This document shows, piece after piece, positions 7,319 to 15,867 of a stretch of 64,000 nt of DNA (position 1 is its first letter; each line of letters starts with the position of its first letter). The translations under genes and the position numbers were made by a program. The notes below the pieces were generated by a model. It was not told where the DNA came from, made no database searches, and worked only from the letters and a program-made list of their open reading frames with translations. This DNA comes from Candidatus Bathyarchaeota archaeon (lineage in GTDB: Archaea > Thermoproteota > Bathyarchaeia > TCS64): positions 1,835,616-1,899,615 of the forward strand of contig CP070784.1 of NCBI GenBank assembly GCA_020346605.1. Reading direction: 5' to 3'.

Positions 7319-8152
7319 ATGACGATAGAAATTTCCAGAAGGATCAGGCTAGCTGCAAAGAGCGAGGAAAGACAGAAAACCAGGGTGAAGATTGGCGACG
7401 TCGAGATCGGTGGGAGGAAGATAGCAGTCATCGCCGGCCCCTGCTCCGTGGAGTCCAGGGAACAGCTGATGGAGGCCGCGCGAGAAGTCAAGGCGGCGAG
7501 GGCATCGATGTTGAGAGGGGGAGCCTTCAAGCCTCGCACGCTCCCCTACAGCTTCCAAGGCCTCGGGGAGGAGGGGCTGAAGATACTGGCCGATGCCCGT
7601 GAGGAGTACGGGCTCCCCATCGTGACGGAGGTGATGTCCCCTGAGAACGTCGGCCTCGTGGAGAGGTACGCAGACGTGCTCCAGATAGGGGCCAGGAACA
7701 TACAGAACTACCCCCTGCTCAAGAGGGTGGGGAAGGCGGGGAAGCCGGTGCTCCTGAAGAGGGGGCTGGCGTCAACCATCGAGGAGTGGCTCAGCGCCGC
7801 CGAGTACGTCCTGGACGGCGGAAACGAGGACGTCATCCTCTGCGAGAGGGGCATCAGGGCGTACCAGAAGCTCACCAGGTTCACGCTCGACATCACGGCC
7901 GTCCCACTGCTCAAGGAGGTGAGCCACCTCCCGGTCGTTGTAGACCCCAGCCACGGGACCGGCCACAGGTCCCTCGTGGCACCCATGGCCAGGGCCGCCG
8001 TGGCTGCGGGAGCCGACGGCCTTCTCATTGAGGTCCACCCCATGCCAGAGGAGGCGAAGAGCGACGGCGCCCAGTCCCTGACGCCCGAGGGGTTCAACTC
8101 ATTGATGAGGGGGCTCTCCCCAATCGCCGAGGCGATGGGAAGGACACTGTGA
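7319..8152 (+). CDS. aroF: 3-deoxy-7-phosphoheptulonate (DAHP) synthase, type I-beta
   Basis: This 277-residue enzyme condenses phosphoenolpyruvate with erythrose 4-phosphate, the first step of the shikimate pathway. It shows [30 protein letters not shown] and [13 protein letters not shown], which hold the metal and phosphate ligands of type I-beta enzymes. It lacks the fused ACT or chorismate mutase domain seen in some relatives, so feedback control must be separate if present. The start is ATG 7319, one base after the transketolase stop. Its stop overlaps the next start by 4 nt, which suggests translational coupling with aroB. Confidence 0.93.
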   Translation: MTIEISRRIRLAAKSEERQKTRVKIGDVEIGGRKIAVIAGPCSVESREQLMEAAREVKAARASMLRGGAFKPRTLPYSFQGLGEEGLKILADAREEYGLPIVTEVMSPENVGLVERYADVLQIGARNIQNYPLLKRVGKAGKPVLLKRGLASTIEEWLSAAEYVLDGGNEDVILCERGIRAYQKLTRFTLDITAVPLLKEVSHLPVVVDPSHGTGHRSLVAPMARAAVAAGADGLLIEVHPMPEEAKSDGAQSLTPEGFNSLMRGLSPIAEAMGRTL

Positions 8153-9276
8153 GGATGAAGATGACGACAGCCGACACCGCCGGAGACTCGCCGATCACAG
8201 TGGAGTTGGGTGAGAGGAGCTACCTGGTACACGTCGGAAGGGGGCTCATAGGGAGAGTTGGGGCGCTCATCCGGGAGAGACTGCCCGCAGCCAGAAAATG
8301 CGCCGTCGTGACCAGTAAGGCGATCCTGGGGATCCATGGAAACGCCCTGATGGAAGCCCTGGGCGGGGCCAGTATCGAGGCGACCTCAGTCCTCGTCCCC
8401 GACGGTGAGGAGGCGAAGACATGGAGCTGCGCTGAGCGCCTGATAGGGGAACTCTTGGAGAACCGCCTCGCCAGGAAGTCCGCGGTCGTCGCCTTCGGGG
8501 GGGGAGCCGTCGGCGACCTCTCGGGGTTCGTCTCCGCCATCTTCCTCAGGGGCGTAAGTCTGGTGCAGGTGCCCACGACGCTCCTGGCCCAGGTGGACAG
8601 CAGCCTCGGAGGCAAGGCAGCGGTCAACCACCCCATGGGGAAGAACCTGGTCGGCGCTTTCCACCAGCCATCATTGGTCGTGTCGGATCCCGAGCTCCTC
8701 ATAACGCTCCCGAGGAGGGAGGTCCTCTCCGGCATGGCCGAGGTGGTGAAGCACGGCGTCATCGCCGACTCGGAGCTATTCGACTACATCGAAAAAAGGA
8801 GCGGAGAACTCGTCGACACCGATCCCGACGCGCTCAGCCACGTCGTGAGGAGATCGGTCGCCATTAAGGCCAGACTTGTGAGCCTGGACGAGAGGGACTC
8901 GAAGGGTGTACGGGTCATCCTCAACTACGGCCACACGGCGGGGCACGCCCTGGAGACACTCACGGGGCACGAGCTCAGGCACGGCGAGGCCGTCGCTATG
9001 GGGATGGAGATAGCCGCTAGGATATCAGCCGAGCTGGGACTCATCGAGGAGGTGGACGTGGGGAGGCAGATCAGGCTCCTTGAGAGGCTGGGCCTTGGCA
9101 TGACCCCTCCCAAAGTCGGCGTGGAAGATATGATGGATGCAATGCGCAGGGACAAGAAGACTGAAAGAGGCTCCATCAGGTTCGTACTGCCAACAGGGAT
9201 AGGCACACCTCCCGTCTTCAGGGCCGTGCAGGACGAACTCATATCCAGCGTCCTGGAGGGAGAGGGATACGGCTAG
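8149..9276 (+). CDS. aroB: 3-dehydroquinate synthase (bacterial-type, NAD-dependent)
   Basis: This 375-residue protein converts DAHP to 3-dehydroquinate. Diagnostic segments are VPDGEEAKTW, AFGGGAVGDLSGFVSA, VQVPTTLLAQVDSSLGGKAA and metal-binding histidines in GHTAGHALE and the upstream Glu/Lys region. It is the classical AroB family, not the archaeal lysine/ketose-phosphate AroB' route used by many methanogens. This agrees with the neighbouring DAHP synthase. GTG 8149 overlaps the aroF stop; ATG 8155 and 8161 are equally possible starts. Confidence 0.93.
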   Translation: MRMKMTTADTAGDSPITVELGERSYLVHVGRGLIGRVGALIRERLPAARKCAVVTSKAILGIHGNALMEALGGASIEATSVLVPDGEEAKTWSCAERLIGELLENRLARKSAVVAFGGGAVGDLSGFVSAIFLRGVSLVQVPTTLLAQVDSSLGGKAAVNHPMGKNLVGAFHQPSLVVSDPELLITLPRREVLSGMAEVVKHGVIADSELFDYIEKRSGELVDTDPDALSHVVRRSVAIKARLVSLDERDSKGVRVILNYGHTAGHALETLTGHELRHGEAVAMGMEIAARISAELGLIEEVDVGRQIRLLERLGLGMTPPKVGVEDMMDAMRRDKKTERGSIRFVLPTGIGTPPVFRAVQDELISSVLEGEGYG

Positions 9277-9289
9277 CCCACGGATCTGC

Positions 9290-9949
9290 GTGGCGATCAC
9301 CGCCGGCGACACAGGACAGGCGGTGGAGTCCATTAACAGGGTCCTACTCCACGGGCCGGACCTCATCGAGCTCAGGCTCGACTACATGGAAGACCCCGTC
9401 GACTTGGCAGCGATTCGGGACGCCACGGCGCTTCCCCTCATCGCCACCGATCGCAGCGGCGACCAGGAGGATAGGGGAAACCGCTCCGAGGAGGATCGGC
9501 TGGAAATCCTCATGGAAGCCTGCGATGCGGGCTTCGATTACGTCGACATCGAGACGACAACACTCGACATTGAAGATGTCGTCAGCAAAGCAAAGGCGAA
9601 GGGCGTAGGCGTCATCGTGTCATTCCACGACTTCAATGGAACCCCTCAACGGCAGAGGCTCTTCGAGATCATGCGTCGGGAGCTCCGGCAGGGCGCCGAC
9701 ATCTGCAAGATAGTGGGCACATCGAACGCCCCAAGGGATTGCCTCACTTATCTGGCCTTCCTTGACGAGAACCGGAGCATAAAGCTGGTGAGCTTCGGCA
9801 TGGGGAGCGCCGGCTCGATGTCCAGGGTCTTCTCGCCCCTCTTCGGGGGGGAGTTCACCTACGCCTCGGCGGGGATCGGCGAGGAGAGCGCCCCGGGGCA
9901 GCTGACGATATCGGATCTCAGGGAGATCTACAGGGTCCTGGGGGTCTGA
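9290..9949 (+). CDS. aroD: 3-dehydroquinate dehydratase, type I
   Basis: This 219-residue enzyme dehydrates 3-dehydroquinate through a Schiff-base lysine. The barrel motifs IELRLDYMED, VIVSFHDFNGTP (catalytic His) and the lysine strand CKIVGTSN are visible. SFGMGSAGSMSRVFSPLFG and the end of the barrel follow. The start is taken as GTG 9290. The frame continues upstream with RIC before it, which looks like part of the first beta strand, so translation may begin a few codons earlier at a non-standard codon. It sits 13 nt after aroB and 1 nt before aroE. Confidence 0.9.
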   Translation: MAITAGDTGQAVESINRVLLHGPDLIELRLDYMEDPVDLAAIRDATALPLIATDRSGDQEDRGNRSEEDRLEILMEACDAGFDYVDIETTTLDIEDVVSKAKAKGVGVIVSFHDFNGTPQRQRLFEIMRRELRQGADICKIVGTSNAPRDCLTYLAFLDENRSIKLVSFGMGSAGSMSRVFSPLFGGEFTYASAGIGEESAPGQLTISDLREIYRVLGV

Positions 9950-9950
9950 G

Positions 9951-10805
9951 ATGAGGGTCTGCTATCTTCTTGGCCATCCCGTCAGCCACTCGATGAGCGC
10001 GGTGATGCAGAACGCCGCCTTCAAGGAGCTGGACCTAGACTACGTCTACAAGCTAAGGGACGTGAAGCCCGATGAGTTGGGTGAGTGCGTGAACTGCCTA
10101 CTACGGGAGCCCCAGGTTAGGGGGGCGAACGTCACCATCCCCCACAAGGTTTCAATCATCGAATTTCTTGACGAACTAGACGGGGACGCCTCGATCATAG
10201 GCGCTGTCAATACTATCGTCAACAAAGACGGACACCTGACCGGATACAACACCGACGTGACAGGCGTGAAGAGAGCCCTCGGAGAGAAATATGGGGATCT
10301 TGCCGGCGCCAAGACCGTAATGATAGGAGCAGGCGGGGCCGCAAAGGCCATCGGGTACCACCTCTCCTCCTCGTGCAAAAAACTCCGGATACTCAACAGG
10401 ACCCCCAAAAGAGCAGCAAAGCTAGCGGAGTACCTCTCTGGACTGGCGGAGTGCAGCGCAACGGTGTCAGCCTCTCCATTGAGCAGAGGCAACATGGCTG
10501 AGGCGCTGGAGGATGCCGACATCCTCGTGAACGCGACCCCGGTGGGCATGATCCCTGGGATCGATGAGACACCCGTGGACAGTGACCTGCTTAGGCCTGG
10601 GCTCGTTGTATTCGACGCCGTATACAATCCTCTCAGGACTAGGTTGATCAGGGAGGCTGAGGAGGCCGGTGCGACGACGGTCACTGGGCTGAGCATGCTC
10701 GTCTACCAGGGAGCGGAGGTGTTCGGGCTCTGGACGGGGAGGGACGCCCCTGAGAATCTGATGGCGCGGGCTGCAAGCGAGGCGCTGGGAGGCGCGGCGC
10801 GTTGA
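9951..10805 (+). CDS. aroE: Shikimate dehydrogenase
   Basis: This 284-residue NADPH-dependent enzyme reduces 3-dehydroshikimate. It shows the substrate-binding GHPVSHSMSAVMQNAAF, the catalytic-lysine segment GANVTIPHK, NTDVTG, and the dinucleotide-binding GAGGAAKAIGYHL followed by NRTPKRAAKLA. Length is typical. The start ATG lies 1 nt after the aroD stop, and its stop codon overlaps the TTG start of the shikimate kinase gene. No unusual residues were noticed. Confidence 0.94.
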   Translation: MRVCYLLGHPVSHSMSAVMQNAAFKELDLDYVYKLRDVKPDELGECVNCLLREPQVRGANVTIPHKVSIIEFLDELDGDASIIGAVNTIVNKDGHLTGYNTDVTGVKRALGEKYGDLAGAKTVMIGAGGAAKAIGYHLSSSCKKLRILNRTPKRAAKLAEYLSGLAECSATVSASPLSRGNMAEALEDADILVNATPVGMIPGIDETPVDSDLLRPGLVVFDAVYNPLRTRLIREAEEAGATTVTGLSMLVYQGAEVFGLWTGRDAPENLMARAASEALGGAAR

Positions 10806-11314
10806 ACGTGGCGCTCTTCGGGTTCATGGGCGTCGGCAAGAGCACCGTGGGGAGGGTCCTGGCCGAGAGGAGCGGGCTCAGGTTCGTCGACCTGGACGCC
10901 GAGATAGAGGCCAGGGCCGGCAAGGGCATCCCTTCTATCTTCGAGGAGCAGGGGGAGGCCGCCTTCCGGGAGATCGAGAAGATCGTGGCCCTTGAGGCTG
11001 CTGCGAGCGACCGTCAGGTGATTGCGTGCGGCGGTGGCACTGTCCTGGACGCCGAGAGCCGGGAAGGTCTCAGTGAGACATCGATAATGATCCTCCTGAC
11101 AGCAGAACCAGACACGATACTGGAACGCGTCGAGGTCGAGGATGAGACGAGGCCACTGCTACAGGTTGACGAGCGGATAGGGCGCATTGAGGACCTCCTA
11201 GCAGCCAGGAATCCTCACTACATCAAGGCGGCGGACATCATCATCGACACCACGGGAATGACGCCGCAGATGGTCGCTGATCACATTATGCGCCTCATTG
11301 GGGGGGAGCTCTGA
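10802..11314 (+). CDS. aroK: Shikimate kinase, bacterial P-loop type
   Basis: This 170-residue kinase phosphorylates shikimate at O3. It has the Walker A loop GFMGVGKSTVG, the DLDAEIE magnesium and substrate segment, the arginine of AAFREIE, the CGGGTVL shikimate loop and a lid region with ETRPLL. It is therefore an AroK/NMP-kinase-fold enzyme. Most archaea use an unrelated GHMP-superfamily shikimate kinase in the same operon slot. Replacement by a bacterial-type enzyme suggests gene displacement by transfer. The start TTG 10802 overlaps the aroE stop. Confidence 0.92.
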   Translation: MNVALFGFMGVGKSTVGRVLAERSGLRFVDLDAEIEARAGKGIPSIFEEQGEAAFREIEKIVALEAAASDRQVIACGGGTVLDAESREGLSETSIMILLTAEPDTILERVEVEDETRPLLQVDERIGRIEDLLAARNPHYIKAADIIIDTTGMTPQMVADHIMRLIGGEL

Positions 11315-11316
11315 AA

Positions 11317-12591
11317 GTGAGGATGGAGATAAGACCGACCCGTTTGCGAGGGACCGTCTCATCGCCCTCGTCGAAGAGCATGACACACAGGGCCCTGATC
11401 TGCTCAGCGCTCGCCCACGGGGTCAGCAACATACACGCCCCCCTGATCTCGGACGACACAGAGGCCACCGCCAGAGTGCTGAGGAAACTGGGTGTCGACA
11501 TATCCGTCGAGGACGGCCTGTGGGTGGTGCGCGGCGGTGAGTTGCGGGGCCCAGGCTCGGAGCTGTTCTGCGGGGAATCTGGCACGACGTTGAGGTTCAT
11601 GTCCGCAGTCTGCTCCACCGTGGAAGGGGAATGCCACCTTACTGGGGGGCCATCACTGTCCGGTCGCCCGGTGGAGCCACTAATGGAGTCCCTGAGGCAG
11701 CTGGGCGTAGATTGCGAGAGCTCGGATGGTACTCCTCCAGTGGTGGTGAAGGGGAAGGGAGGGCTAAGGAGCGGCAGCGTCCGAATACGAGGTGACGTCA
11801 GCTCCCAGTTCATCTCGGCCCTCCTACTCGTGGCACCGTTGGGGGATGGAGAGACAGATATCAGGGTCACCACGCCGCTGGAGTCGAAGCCCTACGTGGC
11901 CATGACCATCGACGCGCAGAGGGCTTTCGGAGTCGACGTGGATTCCTCGGAGGACATGAGGGATTTCAAGGTCGACAGCCAGAGCTACAAGCCCACCGAT
12001 TTCAGGATCGAAGGGGACTGGTCCTCCGCTGCTTTCATGCTGGCGAGTGGAGCACTGGCGGGTGAGGTGACCATCGGATGCCTCAGCCGGCAGAGCCGCC
12101 AGGCAGACATGGAGATCATCAACATCCTGGGAGCTATGGGAATCGAGCTCAGCTGGAGCGGAGATGCAGTGACCGCTGAGAAGACGGAGCTCCGGGGAAT
12201 TGATTGGGACCTGTCCGACTCACCGGATCTCTTCCCGATCGTCACATGCCTAGGTGCAGCCGCCAGCGGCAGAAGCGTACTGAGAGGACTTGGTCGCCTG
12301 CGATTCAAGGAGTCAGACAGGATCGAAGCGATGGTCAGCAACCTGGTTCGGATGGGGGTCGAGGTGAGACAGAGCGGGGACATCGTCGAGATCAAGGGCG
12401 GTACTCCTAGGGGCGCCGTCGTCGATCCCCACGGTGATCACAGGATCGCGATGGCGCTGGCTGTGCTGGGCCTGGTCGCCGATGGTGAGACAGCCGTACT
12501 CGATGCCGAATGCGTTTCAAAGTCCTACCCAGGCTTCTGGGAGGACTTTGTCAGTTTGGGAGCGGAAACAGGGAGGACGGAGGATGAGTAA
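11317..12591 (+). CDS. aroA: 3-phosphoshikimate 1-carboxyvinyltransferase (EPSP synthase)
   Basis: This 424-residue enzyme adds the enolpyruvyl group of PEP to shikimate 3-phosphate. It has SKSMTHRALICSALA, the PEP-binding GESGTTLRFMSAV, GDVSSQFISALL, EGDWSSAAFMLASGA, RFKESDRIEAM and DPHGDHRIAMALAV. The GTG start (11317) is 2 nt after aroK; an in-frame ATG is 6 nt later. The stop overlaps the aroC start by 8 nt. Confidence 0.94.
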   Translation: MRMEIRPTRLRGTVSSPSSKSMTHRALICSALAHGVSNIHAPLISDDTEATARVLRKLGVDISVEDGLWVVRGGELRGPGSELFCGESGTTLRFMSAVCSTVEGECHLTGGPSLSGRPVEPLMESLRQLGVDCESSDGTPPVVVKGKGGLRSGSVRIRGDVSSQFISALLLVAPLGDGETDIRVTTPLESKPYVAMTIDAQRAFGVDVDSSEDMRDFKVDSQSYKPTDFRIEGDWSSAAFMLASGALAGEVTIGCLSRQSRQADMEIINILGAMGIELSWSGDAVTAEKTELRGIDWDLSDSPDLFPIVTCLGAAASGRSVLRGLGRLRFKESDRIEAMVSNLVRMGVEVRQSGDIVEIKGGTPRGAVVDPHGDHRIAMALAVLGLVADGETAVLDAECVSKSYPGFWEDFVSLGAETGRTEDE

Positions 12592-13684
12592 CAGCCTTGG
12601 TCGCTGGTTCAGGGTGACCAGTTTCGGTGAGAGCCACGGGCGCTGCGTGGGGGTCGTCGTTGACGGATGCCCTGCAGGCTTGCCCCTGGAGCCAGAGGAC
12701 GTCCAGCAGGAGCTGGACAGGAGGAAGCCTGGTCAGAGCAGCGTGTCCACGGGCAGGGCGGAGGATGACAGAGTGGAGATCCTCTCCGGAGTCTTCAGAA
12801 GCCGCACGACGGGAGCTCCCATCTGCATGCTCATCTGGAACCTTGACCGCGACTCCTCGGGGTACGAGGAGAGGAGATGGACCCCCAGGCCCGGGCACGC
12901 CGACTGGACGGCCCACGTCCGGTACGGGGGCTTCAACGACTACCGCGGCGGGGGCAGGTTCTCAGGGAGGATAACCGCTGGATACGTCATGGCGGGGGCC
13001 GTCGCGAAGAAGCTCCTCGCCTCGGTCCTCGGCGTTGAGGTGCTGGCCCACTCCAAGGAGATCGGCGGGGTGGAGGCGCGCGACGTGGGCGCCAATGAGA
13101 TGAGGAACAACGCTGAGGGGAATCCCGTCAGGTGCGCCGATCCGGAGGCTGCGAGGCTGATGGAGGAGGCCATAAACGAGGCGGCGTCGGATGGGGACAG
13201 CGTTGGCGGGGCCGTCGAGTGCATCGCTCTGAACGTGCCTCCTGGCGTCGGAAGCCCCGTATTCGACACCCTCGAGGGCGACATAGCAAAGGCGTTCTAC
13301 GCGATACCGGCGGTGAAGGCTGTCGAGTTCGGGCTGGGGAAAGGATACTCCTCGGCCAGGGGCTCCGCGGCCAACGACGGCTATACTATCATCAACGGGA
13401 GGTTCAGCACCGAGACGAACAACGCGGGCGGCATCCTTGGAGGGCTGAGCAGCGGGATGCCGATCAGATGCTTGGTCACCTTCAAACCTACCCCTTCCAT
13501 CGGCAGGAGCCAGAGGACAGTCGATGTCTCCAAGATGGTGGAGACGACCATCGAGGTGGGTGGGCGGCACGATCCTTGTATCGTCCCGCGGGCGGTCCCC
13601 GTCGTGGAGGGCATGGTGTCCGTGGTCCTCGCGGACCACGCCCTCGGGGCGGGCCTGATACCCAGAGTCCTGGGAGGGGTGTAG
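12584..13684 (+). CDS. aroC: Chorismate synthase
   Basis: This 366-residue FMN-dependent enzyme makes chorismate by anti-1,4-elimination of phosphate from EPSP. Motifs are FRVTSFGESHG near the start, RPGHADWTAHVRYGGFND, YRGGGRFSGR and GILGGLSSGMPIRCLVTFKP. The ATG at 12584 has an upstream GGAGGACGGAGG ribosome site inside the end of aroA. The longer open frame back to 12434 is overlap only. The chorismate mutase gene begins directly after its stop. Confidence 0.94.
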   Translation: MSNSLGRWFRVTSFGESHGRCVGVVVDGCPAGLPLEPEDVQQELDRRKPGQSSVSTGRAEDDRVEILSGVFRSRTTGAPICMLIWNLDRDSSGYEERRWTPRPGHADWTAHVRYGGFNDYRGGGRFSGRITAGYVMAGAVAKKLLASVLGVEVLAHSKEIGGVEARDVGANEMRNNAEGNPVRCADPEAARLMEEAINEAASDGDSVGGAVECIALNVPPGVGSPVFDTLEGDIAKAFYAIPAVKAVEFGLGKGYSSARGSAANDGYTIINGRFSTETNNAGGILGGLSSGMPIRCLVTFKPTPSIGRSQRTVDVSKMVETTIEVGGRHDPCIVPRAVPVVEGMVSVVLADHALGAGLIPRVLGGV

Positions 13685-13966
13685 ATGTCCTACGAGGAGA
13701 AGATTTCGGAACTAAGAGACGAGATCAACGGGCTGAATGCCGAGATCGTGGAGAAGTTGGCGCAACGGGTGATGGTCGCTAAAGCCATAGGTGAGGTGAA
13801 GAAGAGGCATGGTATGCCCATCGTGGACGCTGCACGGGAGAGGCGCGTCCTGGAGCAGATCAAGGAGCTTTCAGCCGCCCGTGGCCTCGACGCCAGCGGC
13901 GCGGGAAGGGTATTCCGGGAGATCATCAACCTCTGCACGGAGGCGCAACTGGAGGGGAGCCGATGA
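13685..13966 (+). CDS. aroQ: Chorismate mutase, AroQ type
   Basis: This 93-residue all-helical protein rearranges chorismate to prephenate. It has the AroQ pattern LRDEINGLNAEIVEKLAQR, with an Arg in helix 1, then KAIGEVKKRHGMPIVDAARE with the conserved Lys and Arg. It starts directly after the aroC stop, and its TGA overlaps the ATG of the prephenate dehydratase gene. It is free-standing rather than fused, and so can feed both the phenylalanine and the tyrosine branch. Confidence 0.9.
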   Translation: MSYEEKISELRDEINGLNAEIVEKLAQRVMVAKAIGEVKKRHGMPIVDAARERRVLEQIKELSAARGLDASGAGRVFREIINLCTEAQLEGSR

Positions 13967-14778
13967 GGGTCGCGTTCCAGGGGGAGGCCGGCGCATACAG
14001 CGAGGAGGCGATCATAAAGCACTTCGGCCGCTCGGTTGAACCCGTGCCCAGGCCGTACTTCAGGGACGTCTTCGACGCGGTGGAGAGCGGGGAGGCTGAC
14101 CTCGGCCTCGTCCCCGTAGAGAACTCCATCGAGGGCAGCATAGTCCGCAACTACGACCTGCTGAACGAGAGGACGCTGAAGGCACGGGGGGAGGTGGTAC
14201 TCCGAGTCGTCCACTGCCTCATCGTCAATCCTGGGGTCCGCATCGAGGATGTAAGAAAGGTCTACTCCCACCCACAGGCTCTCGGGCAGTGCAGGGCGTA
14301 CCTGGAAGAGAGGGGGATGGAGGCGATCTCGGCCTACGACACCGCCGGCAGCGTGAAGATGCTCAAAGCCACGGGGGCGGTGGACACGGCGGCCATAGCG
14401 AGCGGCAGGGCGGCCGAGGTCTACGGGATGGAAGTCCTAGCGAGAGGGATAGAGACCCATGCACAGAACTACACTCGCTTCCTTGTCGTGGGGCACGAGG
14501 ACCACTCCCCGACCTCCGACGACAAGACCTCCATCGTCTTCATCGTCGATCACCGGCCTGGGACACTCCACATGGCCCTCGGCTCCATCGCGGGGAACGA
14601 CATCAACCTCACCAAGATCGAGTCCAGGCCCCTCCTCGGCAAGCCGTGGGAGTACGTCTTCTTCATCGACATCCAGGGGCACCGGGAGGATGCGAAGATC
14701 CACAAAGCCCTGACGGAGCTAGGGCGGAGCTGTCGATCCGTAAAGATATTGGGCTCATACCCAACCGCCAAGCCGTAG
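13963..14778 (+). CDS. pheA: Prephenate dehydratase with C-terminal ACT domain
   Basis: This 271-residue protein converts prephenate to phenylpyruvate for phenylalanine synthesis. The catalytic region holds FQGEAGAYSEEAI, GLVPVENSIEGSI, YSHPQALGQC and the TRFLVVG motif. The last 80 residues are an ACT domain (PGTLHMALGSIAGNDINLTK, then ESRPLLGKPWEYVFFIDIQG), which normally gives feedback inhibition by phenylalanine. It is the last gene of the plus-strand run. The ATGA overlap with the chorismate mutase gene suggests coupling. Confidence 0.94.
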   Translation: MRVAFQGEAGAYSEEAIIKHFGRSVEPVPRPYFRDVFDAVESGEADLGLVPVENSIEGSIVRNYDLLNERTLKARGEVVLRVVHCLIVNPGVRIEDVRKVYSHPQALGQCRAYLEERGMEAISAYDTAGSVKMLKATGAVDTAAIASGRAAEVYGMEVLARGIETHAQNYTRFLVVGHEDHSPTSDDKTSIVFIVDHRPGTLHMALGSIAGNDINLTKIESRPLLGKPWEYVFFIDIQGHREDAKIHKALTELGRSCRSVKILGSYPTAKP

Positions 14779-14829
14779 CCCTACGAGGAAACGGGGTCCG
14801 CTAGAGCCTCTCACGGAAAAATGTCGAGA

Positions 14830-15702
14830 CTATCTCTTCAGGGCGGTAAACGCTCTGTACCGCCTCTCGTCGGCATTGCGAAATTCAGGGTCCCTGCTCA
14901 GGGAGTCGACGAGTGAATCCATGTGCCTTCTGAACTTCTCCGAACTCCCGTCCAGCACATCTCTCAGCCTCATGGACTCCGATATGAGCTGATCAAGACA
15001 AGGCCGCGTGAAGGGGTTCTCCTTCAGCAGCGACTCGACTAGGAGGGGCTCCTCCCCCACCACGCTCTCGGCCAGGGCGAGCTGCACCGCGGAGGTTGTG
15101 CCTGACATCCTCTTCAGAAGGTGCACGTCGTTCCCCTGCAGCACCTTGGCGAAAGCCAGGTTCATCAAATAGGGGAGCGAGAGGACGAGGGACATCACAC
15201 GGTCGTGCTCCAGTGCCTCGGACGAGATGATCTCGCCGTCGCCGAACCAGCGCCTCGCCGCCCTCAGCTCAACCCCACCATCGACTACGGGGACCACCAC
15301 GGTGTTTTGCCCTTTCAGGGTCCTCGCGGTAGGCCCGAAGAGCGGGTGGAGGGACAGGGGGATGGCTCCGTGCTCTGTCGCCCTCCGCAGGGCATCGATG
15401 GTGGGAAGCTTCAGCGAGGAGATCTCGGCCAGGACCGCCCCCTCGCTCATGTGTGGAGCTATGTCGAGCACTAGATTCCGGGTCTCCATGATGGGGACGC
15501 TGACGAGCGCGAGGTCTACTCCCGTGACGGCCTCCCTGTTTGTGCGTGCAGACTCCGCTCCGCATGCGTCCGCCACCACATCGGCCTCTTCGAGCCTTCT
15601 GTCAGAGAGGAGCGTCGTGAAACCAGCGGACGCGAAGTGCCTGACGAACCATGCGCCCATCTTTCCGGTGCCCCCGATGACCGCGACCTTCAACTCAACC
15701 AC
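14830..15702 (-). CDS. tyrA: Prephenate dehydrogenase-like protein
   Basis: This 290-residue protein has an N-terminal NAD(P)-binding fold (VAVIGGTGKMGAWFVRHF) and a TyrA-type helical dimerisation domain. Substrate-binding residues are expected near SLHPLFGPTARTLKGQ. It oxidatively decarboxylates prephenate or arogenate for tyrosine synthesis. It faces the pheA end on the opposite strand, only about 50 nt away, so the tyrosine branch is transcribed separately. No ACT domain is attached. Prephenate versus arogenate preference cannot be read from the sequence. Confidence 0.85.
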   Translation of the reverse strand: MVELKVAVIGGTGKMGAWFVRHFASAGFTTLLSDRRLEEADVVADACGAESARTNREAVTGVDLALVSVPIMETRNLVLDIAPHMSEGAVLAEISSLKLPTIDALRRATEHGAIPLSLHPLFGPTARTLKGQNTVVVPVVDGGVELRAARRWFGDGEIISSEALEHDRVMSLVLSLPYLMNLAFAKVLQGNDVHLLKRMSGTTSAVQLALAESVVGEEPLLVESLLKENPFTRPCLDQLISESMRLRDVLDGSSEKFRRHMDSLVDSLSRDPEFRNADERRYRAFTALKR

Positions 15703-15867
15703 CTGACCTGCAGATGTTGAGAGATTCGTGTATCAGTATTGTCGTAGTTGTTGAGCGCATGGTTGGTTTCCCAAGTGCAGACGATACCCGGATATTTCTG
15801 TTTTCGGGGCAGGTCGAACTGTCCTCACACGGGAATGAGAGGAGAGAGCTGTTCAGCGGACAGTTTT

